From the NCBI GenBank assembly GCA_050115915.1, contig JASFPP010000002.1:1-64000 (forward strand): DNA of 64,000 nt. Reading direction: 5' to 3'. The position numbers were made by a program, and so were the translations under genes. How positions within the stretch are numbered: the first letter of the stretch is position 1; each line of letters begins with the position of its first letter. Below are positions 1 to 8,454 of the stretch, one piece after another. The DNA is from WTAW01 sp050115915 (GTDB lineage Bacteria; Acidobacteriota; Aminicenantia; Aminicenantales; Aminicenantaceae). The notes beneath the pieces were generated by a model. The model did no database searches. It saw only the letters and a list, made by a program, of their open reading frames with translations, and was not told the origin of the DNA.

Positions 1-150
1 TGGAAGACAGGCGCTTTTGGGCCTCAGCTGCCTTTTTAAAATCGAACACCTCATCTCTCCAACTTATGAGTATACTCAAAAACGACAAATCGTTAAACAG
101 TCTTTTAGCATCCTTATTTTCATAAGGGCGTACAAGTATAAGGCTTTGTT

Positions 151-290
151 GAGCGCTCCAATTCCAATGGGTTATAATCCTACGAAGGGTGCCATGCGGG
201 CATGGCTCAGCTTTGAGTAGGGACCGTTCCCAGAATGGATCGTTAGGGAAGTGCCCCTCCACGGAGCGTCCTCGAACCAGCAATTGAAAC
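151..290 (-). repeat. diverged copy of the ~150-nt structured intergenic element
   Basis: The first 380 bases hold no convincing gene. Read on the minus strand, this stretch has the same order of short signals as the element at 53427-53583: AATTG near the start, then CCGTGGAGGG (plus-strand 255-264, against CCGTATGGAGGG), then AATTGGAGCGCTC at the far end. An internal hairpin, GCCATG with CATGGC, lies near 201-216. Homology rests on motif order and similar length, not on long identity, so it is a weak member of the family. Confidence 0.4.
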
Positions 291-380
291 GGTCAATCCG
301 TTGTTTTTCACGGAGTTGGCGGTACCCCTAAGACTCGGGAGAAGTTGACAGGCGGAAAAACTTGGCTTAAAATTCAAAAA

Positions 381-1154
381 ATGACATCTATCGGACAAGA
401 TCTGAAACGAGAGCGGGAATTAAGGGGAATTTCTCTCAAAGAAATTGCCGAATCCACAAAAATAAACATCCGATTTCTCCATGCATTAGAAGAAGACCAG
501 TTCGATGTGCTCCCAGGAAAATTTTTCACGAGAGGTATAATCCGGGGATTCGCCCAGTATTTGGGGCTGGAAGAGGAAGCTGTTTTAAATAAATATCACG
601 AGGCCCTCCAACAACTCGATGCGGATGATCAAGAGGAGGACAAAACATCCACCACGAGCTCCCCGATGAATATCTGGAGTTTGATCCGTATCGCTGCCTT
701 CGGTGCGACGGTTATCGCTATCCTGGTGGCACTCTTTTTCATCTTTCGAGGTGAAGAGTCCCAGCCGTCTATCCAACCTCCCCCGAAAGGAACATCCACC
801 CCAAGTGAAGTCAAGCCCCTGGCTACCGAAAAGGAACCCGCAGAAGAGTTGGTGGAAGAGGTCCAAGAGATCGATCTGGATATCGCTTTTCACCATGATA
901 CATGGATCCAGGTTCATGCGGACGGTGAATTGATCTATGAAGGCATTAAGCTACGGGGAGGAAAACTTCGAGTCGTCGCACAGGAGGAAATCCTGATCGA
1001 TTTGGGCAATGCAGGACGCCTCTCCTACACCCTGAACGATCAAAGAGGAAAACCGTTAGGGCCCTTAGGAGCTGTTGAAAAAAACATCCGGATCACCCTG
1101 GATAACCTGGATGAATTTATCATAGAGTCTCAGAATAGAGATCAAACCACATAG
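381..1154 (+). CDS. rodZ: RodZ-like helix-turn-helix membrane protein
   Basis: A bitopic inner-membrane protein of the RodZ type, which in known bacteria links MreB to the wall-elongation machinery. From the ATG at 381 it has 257 residues. An Xre-like HTH (about 5-65, with the family phrase GISLKEIAESTKI) is followed by an acidic linker, one membrane segment (about 97-121), a Pro/Glu-rich linker and a C-terminal beta-rich DUF4115-like domain. A TTG at 345 lies directly after GGGAGAAG and could be the start, adding 12 residues. I prefer 381 because family members begin close to the GQDLKRERE segment, although no ribosome-binding site is visible there. The kinase gene follows 60 bp downstream on the same strand. 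Confidence 0.8.
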   Translation: MTSIGQDLKRERELRGISLKEIAESTKINIRFLHALEEDQFDVLPGKFFTRGIIRGFAQYLGLEEEAVLNKYHEALQQLDADDQEEDKTSTTSSPMNIWSLIRIAAFGATVIAILVALFFIFRGEESQPSIQPPPKGTSTPSEVKPLATEKEPAEELVEEVQEIDLDIAFHHDTWIQVHADGELIYEGIKLRGGKLRVVAQEEILIDLGNAGRLSYTLNDQRGKPLGPLGAVEKNIRITLDNLDEFIIESQNRDQTT

Positions 1155-1214
1155 CCATAAAGCCAGAATACGCCGCAGGAAAATGGCTTTTGCGCTGCGG
1201 ATACGAAGCGAAAA

Positions 1215-3380
1215 ATGGAAGATACAAAGAGAAAAGGTCCCCGGGTATTGGGGGCCATCATGGTCACTCTGATCATCCTTTTTTTCGTTGCCCAATTTTT
1301 CCTCCGTGAGGCACAGCAATTCTCTCCCACTTCCGTCACGAACGTGCTCCTGCTCTCCCTCCAGATCATTGTGTTCCTCCTTTTCCTCATCCTGCTGTTC
1401 GTTTTTGCCCGTAGCTTGATAAAACTCTATCTTGAGAGAAAACGCAAGGTCGCCGGAGCCCATTTTAAAACAAAGCTTATTCTGTTCTTCATCTCTCTGT
1501 CCCTCATCCCCACTCTGTTGCTCTTCCTTTTTTCCAGTGACCTGATAAGCCGAAACATCGAACAGTGGTTTCGAACGCCGATCGATACGATCCTGAACGA
1601 CACCAAAAGCCTTGCGGACGGCTTTTACCTCAACAGTGAAGACGTCACCCTGCACTACGCCCAACAGATGAGTTCTGCCATACAAGAGCAGAATCTCATC
1701 GACATGGAACGCCGCCGGCCCCTTATGGAGTTTGTCCGTGCTAAACTCAAGGAGTACAAGCTCGACGAGATAGGGATTTACTTAGATGATGAGGAGTTGT
1801 TCTCTTATCTCAATCCGGATCTTCCCCTCCAGGATTATCAGGACTTGACGCTCAACCTTGTACGCAGGGCTCAGCTCGGAGAGCAGATCAAGCGGATCGA
1901 TTCAATGGGTAATGGAGAGATGATCCGCAGAGGCGTCGCCTTCAGCATCCCGGATGTGGGGAATCTACTCGTCGTGACAGGGAAATTCCTTCCCCAAAAC
2001 TATGCCCAGCGCATCAACAACATCACCGCATATGTTCAGAGATACAGTCAGCTCAAGATCCAGAAAAATCCGGTTAAAACTTTTTATCTGATCACGCTGA
2101 TCTTCGTGACTTTACTTATTATATTCGCCGCAAGCTGGATCGGATTCCAACTTGCTAAGGGCATCACCGTTCCCATAGAAAAGCTGGCAGAGGCGACAAA
2201 AGAGGTCTCTAAAGGAAACCTAAACGTCAAGGTGGAAACACCGGCATCCGATGAGCTGGGTACTTTAATCGATTCCTTTAACCAAATGACATCCGATCTG
2301 AAAGAAAGCCAACACAACATTGCACAAAAAACAACAGAGTTGGCCGCCCGAAAACAGTACATTGAAACAATCCTGACCAACATCACAACCGGAGTTATCA
2401 CACTCAATGCCGAGGGGGCGATTACCACCATCAACCCCTCCGCGAGCGAAATGCTAGGATTGAAGGAAAAAAGCCTGGTCGGGAAAAACTATAAGGATGT
2501 CCTCGCCGACCCGGAATACACAGAGATCGTGGAGAACATCCAAAGAGGCCTCAAGAAAAAATACCATCTCTCGGACAAAGAAATTAAGATCAGCATCAAT
2601 GAGCAGAGTGCCATTTTCGGGCTGACGCTCTCTCCTCTAAAGCAATCAAACCAAAAATTCAGCGGAATGATCGTGGTCCTCGAAAACTTGACACAGCTCA
2701 TAAAAGCGCAAAAAATCGTAGCCTGGAAAGAAGTCGCGCAGCGCGTGGCCCATGAGATTAAAAACCCACTCACGCCGATCCAGCTGTCCGCCGAGCGAAT
2801 CATCAAGAACCTCACAAAAAGCGACACCAGAAGCACAAATGTTATCGAAGAGGGCGCCAATACAATCGTCCAGGAGGCGGGAACGATCAAATCCCTCGTG
2901 GACGAATTCTCCACCTTTGCCCGCCTTCCCGCTATCCGTCTCCAAGCTGCTGACATTCATGAGGTCATCACTCACACGATTTCGCTTTTTGAGGGGATTT
3001 TCTCTGATATCGATTTTGACACATCTTATGCCCCGGAGGTACCATCATCCATCCAGATAGACCCGGAACAGATGAAGCGTGTCTTTATCAATCTTTTTGA
3101 TAATGCGATCGATGCGATGAACAAAAAAGGAAAGATAAAGATCAACACATCTTTTGATCGTGAGCACCAGAGTGTCCGTGTGGAAGTGTCCGATACGGGT
3201 CCAGGAATCTCCAAAAAGGACAAAGAGAAGCTCTTCCTCCCTCACTTTTCAACTAAATCAAAGGGATCAGGATTGGGGCTGGCGATAGTCAATCAGATCA
3301 TCAACGAACATAACGGCACCATAGATGCCACAAATAACAAACCATTCGGAGCTAAATTCACTATACAGATACCCACATGA
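1215..3380 (+). CDS. ntrY: NtrY-type sensor histidine kinase
   Basis: Membrane sensor kinase of 721 residues that should autophosphorylate on His and pass phosphate to the adjacent regulator. Three hydrophobic segments lie within residues 11-112, followed by an outside region and a fourth membrane segment near 290-315. Then come HAMP, PAS (about 385-490), HisKA with His513 in VAHEIKNPLTP, and an HATPase with NLFDNAIDAM and DTGPGIS. The multi-pass N-terminus, HAMP and PAS order matches the NtrY family of nitrogen or redox sensors, but the ligand cannot be read from sequence. Its stop overlaps the regulator start as ATGA, so the pair is translationally coupled. Confidence 0.88.
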   Translation: MEDTKRKGPRVLGAIMVTLIILFFVAQFFLREAQQFSPTSVTNVLLLSLQIIVFLLFLILLFVFARSLIKLYLERKRKVAGAHFKTKLILFFISLSLIPTLLLFLFSSDLISRNIEQWFRTPIDTILNDTKSLADGFYLNSEDVTLHYAQQMSSAIQEQNLIDMERRRPLMEFVRAKLKEYKLDEIGIYLDDEELFSYLNPDLPLQDYQDLTLNLVRRAQLGEQIKRIDSMGNGEMIRRGVAFSIPDVGNLLVVTGKFLPQNYAQRINNITAYVQRYSQLKIQKNPVKTFYLITLIFVTLLIIFAASWIGFQLAKGITVPIEKLAEATKEVSKGNLNVKVETPASDELGTLIDSFNQMTSDLKESQHNIAQKTTELAARKQYIETILTNITTGVITLNAEGAITTINPSASEMLGLKEKSLVGKNYKDVLADPEYTEIVENIQRGLKKKYHLSDKEIKISINEQSAIFGLTLSPLKQSNQKFSGMIVVLENLTQLIKAQKIVAWKEVAQRVAHEIKNPLTPIQLSAERIIKNLTKSDTRSTNVIEEGANTIVQEAGTIKSLVDEFSTFARLPAIRLQAADIHEVITHTISLFEGIFSDIDFDTSYAPEVPSSIQIDPEQMKRVFINLFDNAIDAMNKKGKIKINTSFDREHQSVRVEVSDTGPGISKKDKEKLFLPHFSTKSKGSGLGLAIVNQIINEHNGTIDATNNKPFGAKFTIQIPT

Positions 3381-4738
3381 TCAAAGACAAAATTCTCGTT
3401 ATCGATGACGAGGCTGGAATCAGATCTTCGCTCAAGGGAATCCTTGAGGATGAAAACTATCTCGTCAAAACCGCAGACACCGGAGAGAAAGGTCTCAACC
3501 TTTTGAGAGGGGATAATTTCGGTCTTGTTTTTCTGGATATACTGCTTCCCGAGATGAACGGGATCGAAGTTCTGGAAAACATTAAAAGCTCCGAAGATAA
3601 CGCTCAGGTCATCATTATTACCGCGCACGGATCGATCGACATGGCGGTTAAAGCAACAAAACTGGGTGCCTTCGATTTCCTCGAGAAGCCTCTCTCCCTG
3701 GAAAAGGTCGTTTTAACCACAAAAAATGCGCTGAAGCAGAAAGAATTGGAGGAAGAGAACATCCAATTCCGTGAGCGCATCAGAGCCAAATACAAGCTGA
3801 TCGGAAAAAGTGCCCCCATCCAGAAGCTCAGAGAAAAGACGAAAGCTGCCGCACCTACAGATGGAAGAATTCTCATTTACGGAGAAAATGGAACCGGAAA
3901 GGAGCTCGTTGCTCAGCTGATCCATCAGGCTAGCCCGCGCAAAAACAAACGATTTATCCAGATCAATGCGGGGGCTATTCCCGATGATCTTATCGAGATC
4001 GAGCTCTTCGGTTACGTCAGAGGAGCCCTGCCCAACGCCGTTAAGGACAAAAAAGGAAAGCTGCTTCTCGCCGATGGGGGAACTCTTTTCCTCGACGAGA
4101 TCGGAGAAATGAGCGTGAAGACCCAAGCTAAGCTTGTGCAGGTGATCGAGGAGAAAAAGTACGAACCCATAGGATCGACAGAATCCATCTCCATCGACAC
4201 ACGGCTCGTTGCAGCCACTGACAAAAATTTGAAGCAGCTAATAGCGAAGGACAAATTCAGAGAAGACCTTTACTTCAAGCTGAATATCATCCCTATTTAC
4301 ATACCCCCTTTAAGGGAGCGAAAAAGCGATATCCCTCTCCTGATCAACTACTTCTTAGAATACTTCGCCGCAGAGACGGGGAAAAAACAAAAAACCATGA
4401 GTAAAGAAGCCATGGAAGCGTTTATCAACTATTCTTGGCCCGGTAATGTCAGTGAACTCATCAATGTGATCGAACGGTTTGTCATCATGATCAAAGAGGA
4501 TGAGATAAAGGCCAATCATCTCTCCCTTCTCGTAGAGCCTATTGAATCCCAGATGGCACCCAGCCTCTCGGAGATTGGCTTCTTGGAGAACGCTACAGAA
4601 CAATTCGAAAAAGAATACATTCACCAGGCTTTGATCACGAACAAATGGGATCTTGTAAAAACGGCTGAGGAGCTTGGGATCGACCGCAAGAAGCTCAATA
4701 AAAAGATCATAGATTTTGGCATCACTTTCCTTGGATAG
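3377..4738 (+). CDS. ntrX: NtrX-type response regulator, AAA+ domain with degenerate GAFTGA loop
   Basis: 453-residue regulator with a receiver (phosphoacceptor Asp54 in LDILLPEMNG), an NtrC-class AAA+ domain (Walker A GENGTGKE, Walker B GTLFLDEIGEM, arginine-finger region FREDLYFKL) and a C-terminal Fis-type HTH (TAEELGIDRKKLNKKI). The loop that contacts sigma-54 is GALPNA at 216-221 instead of GAFTGA. In the NtrC family this loop is required for sigma-54 activation, and alphaproteobacterial NtrX proteins also lack it. I infer that this protein controls sigma-70-type promoters or represses. Coupled to the preceding kinase by a 4-bp overlap. Confidence 0.87.
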   Translation: MIKDKILVIDDEAGIRSSLKGILEDENYLVKTADTGEKGLNLLRGDNFGLVFLDILLPEMNGIEVLENIKSSEDNAQVIIITAHGSIDMAVKATKLGAFDFLEKPLSLEKVVLTTKNALKQKELEEENIQFRERIRAKYKLIGKSAPIQKLREKTKAAAPTDGRILIYGENGTGKELVAQLIHQASPRKNKRFIQINAGAIPDDLIEIELFGYVRGALPNAVKDKKGKLLLADGGTLFLDEIGEMSVKTQAKLVQVIEEKKYEPIGSTESISIDTRLVAATDKNLKQLIAKDKFREDLYFKLNIIPIYIPPLRERKSDIPLLINYFLEYFAAETGKKQKTMSKEAMEAFINYSWPGNVSELINVIERFVIMIKEDEIKANHLSLLVEPIESQMAPSLSEIGFLENATEQFEKEYIHQALITNKWDLVKTAEELGIDRKKLNKKIIDFGITFLG

Positions 4739-4779
4739 ATCACCCTTGATGCTTGAATAATCCAGGTTAAGGACAGACG

Positions 4780-6126
4780 ATGGAAGCACAGATTTTAAAA
4801 ATTTTAACGGATATCCGGAACTTTATATGGGGAACGCCACTGCTCGTGCTGCTCGTTGGCACAGGAATTTTTCTGACGATCCGATTGAAAGGTCTCCAGA
4901 TAAGGGGGCTTATGCACTCTCTCTATCTGGCCTTTATTCAGCGCAAGGAAGACGATAAGGAAGCGGGAGACATCTCTCATTTCCAAGCCCTCATGACGGC
5001 ATTGGCTGCAACAGTGGGGACAGGGAACATCGCTGGAGTGGCAACAGCCATCGTTGCAGGAGGGCCGGGGGCTCTCTTCTGGATGTGGATCACGGGCATC
5101 TTCGGGATGGCGACCAAATACTCCGAGGCAGTTCTCGCCATCAAGTACAGAGAAAAGGACGAATTCGGGACGATGAGCGGCGGTCCCATGTACTACATAT
5201 CCAAAGGCCTGGGGATGAAGTGGCTGGGCGTGCTCTTCGCCATCTTTGCGGCGATCGCTGCCTTCGGCATCGGCAACATGGTCCAATCCAACTCAGTGGC
5301 AGAGGCGGTGAAGGCATCCCTCAATGTTCCCCATTACATCACTGGGATCGTTCTGGCGCTCTTTACCGCAATGGTCGTCCTTGGCGGTATCAAGAGCATT
5401 GCCCGGGTTACACAAGTTCTTGTCCCCATAATGATCGTTATCTATTTCACCGGAGCTTTGGTCATACTGATGCTCAAGATTGCCCTCATCCCCGGTATCT
5501 TCGCACAAATCTTTAAGTCAGCCTTTACACCCACGGCCGCATTGGGAGGATTCCTGGGCGCCACACTGCGCGAGACCATGAGAGAGGGTGTCGCCAGAGG
5601 AGTGTTCTCCAATGAATCCGGCCTGGGCTCGGCCCCCATCGCAGCGGCTGCGGCCAAGACACCCAATCCGGTGAAGCAGGCGCTCGTCTCCATGACTCAG
5701 ACGTTTATCGATACTCTTGTGGTCTGTACGATGACCGGCCTCGTGATCCTCTCCAGCGGCCTGTGGACCTTGGATAAAACAGGAGCGGAACTCACTGCTC
5801 TGTCCTTCAGAGAATCCTTGCCCGGAGGAATCGGCGAATTCGTTGTGACCTTCGGTCTCATCTTTTTCGCCTACTCGACGATCCTCGGTTGGTGCTACTA
5901 CGGGGAAAAATCCATCGAATACCTGTTTAAAGAGCGGGCGGTCAAGGTCTATCGGATCATATTTGTGATCTTTGTGGCCGTGGGCACAATGCTCAAACTG
6001 CAAACCGTGTGGACGCTCGCAGATATAATGAACGGGCTTATGGCTTTTCCCAACCTCGTGGGTTTGATCGGGCTTAGCTCCATCATCGTCGCTGAGACCA
6101 ATAAGCATTTCTATAAAACACAATAA
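4780..6126 (+). CDS. AGCS-family sodium:alanine/glycine symporter
   Basis: Inner-membrane secondary transporter of 448 residues, the usual AGCS length, expected to import alanine or glycine with Na+. Family signatures are visible: GTPLLVLLVGTGIFLTIRL at the N-terminus, ALAATVGTGNIAGVATAI, the MSGGPMYYI segment, ARGVFSNESGLGSAPIAAAAA and the late FAYSTILGWCYYGEKS. About ten hydrophobic helices are seen. A weak AAGGAC site precedes the ATG. It lies 41 bp after the NtrX-type gene on the same strand, so co-transcription with a nitrogen-type sensor pair is plausible but unproved. Substrate and ion specificity come from the family only. Confidence 0.9.
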   Translation: MEAQILKILTDIRNFIWGTPLLVLLVGTGIFLTIRLKGLQIRGLMHSLYLAFIQRKEDDKEAGDISHFQALMTALAATVGTGNIAGVATAIVAGGPGALFWMWITGIFGMATKYSEAVLAIKYREKDEFGTMSGGPMYYISKGLGMKWLGVLFAIFAAIAAFGIGNMVQSNSVAEAVKASLNVPHYITGIVLALFTAMVVLGGIKSIARVTQVLVPIMIVIYFTGALVILMLKIALIPGIFAQIFKSAFTPTAALGGFLGATLRETMREGVARGVFSNESGLGSAPIAAAAAKTPNPVKQALVSMTQTFIDTLVVCTMTGLVILSSGLWTLDKTGAELTALSFRESLPGGIGEFVVTFGLIFFAYSTILGWCYYGEKSIEYLFKERAVKVYRIIFVIFVAVGTMLKLQTVWTLADIMNGLMAFPNLVGLIGLSSIIVAETNKHFYKTQ

Positions 6127-6245
6127 CCTGAACAATCCATCTTCAGCCTGAATTATTCATAAAAGATTCTGAAAAATGACTCTCGAGATTTACTGTAACC
6201 CCAAAAATATGTTAAGGTGGAGGGCGAAAAAGTTAAGGCAGAACT

Positions 6246-7607
6246 ATGAAGGTCCAATCTCAAAGACTCGTTACGAGCTCAGCACGGAAATTTATCAACA
6301 TGGGGGCCCTGACACGCCTCTGGAATCTTGTCAAAAACTTTCACGCCGCTGATATCGCATCCCTCATAAAACACTTGATCTTTAGGGAGAGACTGATCCT
6401 ATTCAACGTGATCTATGAGAAGGAGAAAGATAAAGCCGCCGAGGTCCTGAGTGAGATCGATCCCGAAGATGGAATCCAGATCGTGCAAGCCCTTCCATTG
6501 GAACAGATCGCTGAGTTGATGCAGACAATGCCCTCAGATGACGCGGTGCCCATCATTGAGCTTCTTCCCGAGGAATTGAAAGATTCTGTGCTCACCCTCA
6601 TGGAGCAGAAACCTACCGAAGATGTCATGGAGCTCCTTCACTATGGGGAGGAGACAGCCGGCCGGATAATGTCTCCCAATTTTTATGCGCTCAATGAAAA
6701 CACAAATGTCTCTGATGCCATTACAGCCATGCAGCTCGAAGGGGATGTGGAATCGGCGTTCTATCTGTATGTGGTGGATGATCACGATCACTTGAAGGGC
6801 GTTGTTTCCCTGAGGCAGCTGTTGTTCGCTCGGCCGAACACTCCGCTCAAAAACATCATGACCTGTGACGTCATAAGCGTCCATACAGAAACCGACCAAG
6901 AGGAGGTCGCCCGAAACGTTGCAGACTATAACCTGGTGGCAATCCCTGTCATCGATGCCGAGAATACACTGGTCGGAGTGGTCACGGTGGATGATGTGAT
7001 TGATGTCATCGAACAGGAGACGACAGAAGATATCTACAAGATGGTGTCTTTGGATTCATCCGACAGGATTCAGGACAGCCCCCTGACCTCGATAAAAAAG
7101 AGACTGCCATTTCTTCTCCTGAGCTTGTTGACGGCTTCAGTGTCCCCATGGGTTGTCAGTCATTTTAAGGGGAGCATACAACAAGCCGTCACTCTGGCGG
7201 TGTTTATGCCCCTGGTGGCAGCACTCGGTGGGATTGCCGGAAACCAGACTATTGCTATCATCGTGAGGGAGATTGCCATCGGCCAGATCGAGTGGCTATC
7301 AGCAAGAAAAGCCCTGCTCAAGGAAATCCTCGTCGGGATCGGAAACGGTATCGTAATTGGCACCATTCTGGGGGGGATCTCGTATTTACTGATCCGCAAC
7401 CCCTATCTGGGACTCGTTCTGGGTCTTGCTGTCATCATCAATCTTTTTATCGCCGCTCTTGTCGGAACCATCATTCCCCTGTTCTTGAAATTGATCAAAC
7501 TGGACCCTGCCCTGGGTTCAGTTAACCTCCTCACTATGTGTACAGATTCCATAGGCTTCGCCGTTTTTCTCGGGCTCGGGACTCTCTTCCTTCACTACCT
7601 AACGTGA
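6246..7607 (+). CDS. mgtE: MgtE-family magnesium transporter
   Basis: Mg2+ channel/transporter of 453 residues. It has the cytosolic MgtE N domain of short superhelical repeats (about 45-150, with PEDGIQIVQALPLEQIAEL), two CBS domains that sense Mg2+ (about 155-280, the second ending VVTVDDVIDVIEQETTEDI) and a C-terminal five-helix membrane domain. The membrane domain contains GGIAGNQTIAIIVREIA, close to the conserved filter region of the family. The ATG at 6246 has a weak AAGG nine bases upstream; an ATG at 6300 is possible. The 119-bp gap before it shows no recognisable M-box riboswitch. Confidence 0.92.
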   Translation: MKVQSQRLVTSSARKFINMGALTRLWNLVKNFHAADIASLIKHLIFRERLILFNVIYEKEKDKAAEVLSEIDPEDGIQIVQALPLEQIAELMQTMPSDDAVPIIELLPEELKDSVLTLMEQKPTEDVMELLHYGEETAGRIMSPNFYALNENTNVSDAITAMQLEGDVESAFYLYVVDDHDHLKGVVSLRQLLFARPNTPLKNIMTCDVISVHTETDQEEVARNVADYNLVAIPVIDAENTLVGVVTVDDVIDVIEQETTEDIYKMVSLDSSDRIQDSPLTSIKKRLPFLLLSLLTASVSPWVVSHFKGSIQQAVTLAVFMPLVAALGGIAGNQTIAIIVREIAIGQIEWLSARKALLKEILVGIGNGIVIGTILGGISYLLIRNPYLGLVLGLAVIINLFIAALVGTIIPLFLKLIKLDPALGSVNLLTMCTDSIGFAVFLGLGTLFLHYLT

Positions 7608-7614
7608 AGCTCTT

Positions 7615-8370
7615 ATGCCTCGAAAACAATCAGAATCCATTGTTTTGAGATCCTTCGATATCGGCGAACAGGATAAGATCATCGTCTTTTTTGCCAAGGA
7701 TGTCGGCATATTCAAAGGAGTCGCAAAAGGCGCCCGCAAATTCGGGAACAGGTTCGGAAGCAGTTTGGAGCCCATGTCCCATGTCCATGTTTTCTACTAC
7801 GAGAAAGAAAACAGAGAGTTGGTCACGGTGAGCAATTGTGATCTCGTCGAATCCTTTTTCGACACGCAGATTGACCTGGACACCTCATTCACACTCAGCT
7901 ATTTCGCAGAGTTGATCGAGGAATTTTTCCCTATCCGATCCAAAGACGATACATTATTCCGGTTGCTTCTTTTGACTCTCCAATCACTCAAGGCTGGAGC
8001 GAACCTGGACTTCACCAGTGCCTATTTCGAAGCCTGGTTCCTCAAGCTCAGCGGCATTCTCCCCGATTTCAATAAATGTAAGAAGTGCAGGAGGGCGATT
8101 ACGTCTTTGAGCTGGCTTTCCCACAACAAGGATGGTGTTTTCTGCAACCGATGCGTGCCCCAAGGAAAAGACGAGATCTCGCCAGAAATCAACACCATAC
8201 TCAACTGGATAAGAAAGAATCCTCCTCTCAAGGATGAGGAACTGCCTTTCGAATCCGCACATGTCGCCGCAATCCGGGAAGTGATGCAAAGGATCCTCGT
8301 CTTCCACATGGAGAGGAAACCCAAGTCGCTTTCTCTCCTGCAGAGGGGATCGGATAAAAATTCAAAATAA
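7615..8370 (+). CDS. recO: DNA repair protein RecO
   Basis: RecO, 251 residues, helps load RecA at gaps through the RecFOR pathway. The N-terminal OB-fold begins with ESIVLRSFDIGEQDKIIVFF and GVAKGARKF, typical of the family. The helical C-terminal part carries a zinc-binding set, CKKCRR (about 156-161) and CNRC (about 179-182), as in many RecO proteins. It starts 7 bp after the mgtE stop, so the two are probably co-transcribed. Confidence 0.92.
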   Translation: MPRKQSESIVLRSFDIGEQDKIIVFFAKDVGIFKGVAKGARKFGNRFGSSLEPMSHVHVFYYEKENRELVTVSNCDLVESFFDTQIDLDTSFTLSYFAELIEEFFPIRSKDDTLFRLLLLTLQSLKAGANLDFTSAYFEAWFLKLSGILPDFNKCKKCRRAITSLSWLSHNKDGVFCNRCVPQGKDEISPEINTILNWIRKNPPLKDEELPFESAHVAAIREVMQRILVFHMERKPKSLSLLQRGSDKNSK

Positions 8371-8394
8371 TGGAGAGATCTGATTTGGAAGTCC

Positions 8395-8422
8395 TGGACA
8401 TTAGGGACTCAAAGGATATAAT
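8395..8422 (+). promoter_or_regulatory. sigma-70-type promoter of the S46 peptidase gene
   Basis: TGGACA (8395-8400) and TATAAT (8417-8422) are separated by 16 bp. A strong AAGGAGGT site follows at 8438-8445 before the ATG at 8455. The spacing and closeness to consensus make this one of the clearest promoters in the window. Confidence 0.65.
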
Positions 8423-8454
8423 GAAGAGTTCTTTTTTAAGGAGGTAGAATTACC

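Noticed and set aside
17..220. 67-codon open frame at the left end
   Set aside because: No ribosome-binding site, odd composition, and it overlaps the diverged structured element.
6127..6245. possible M-box riboswitch before mgtE
   Set aside because: The gap is short and lacks the conserved M-box core.
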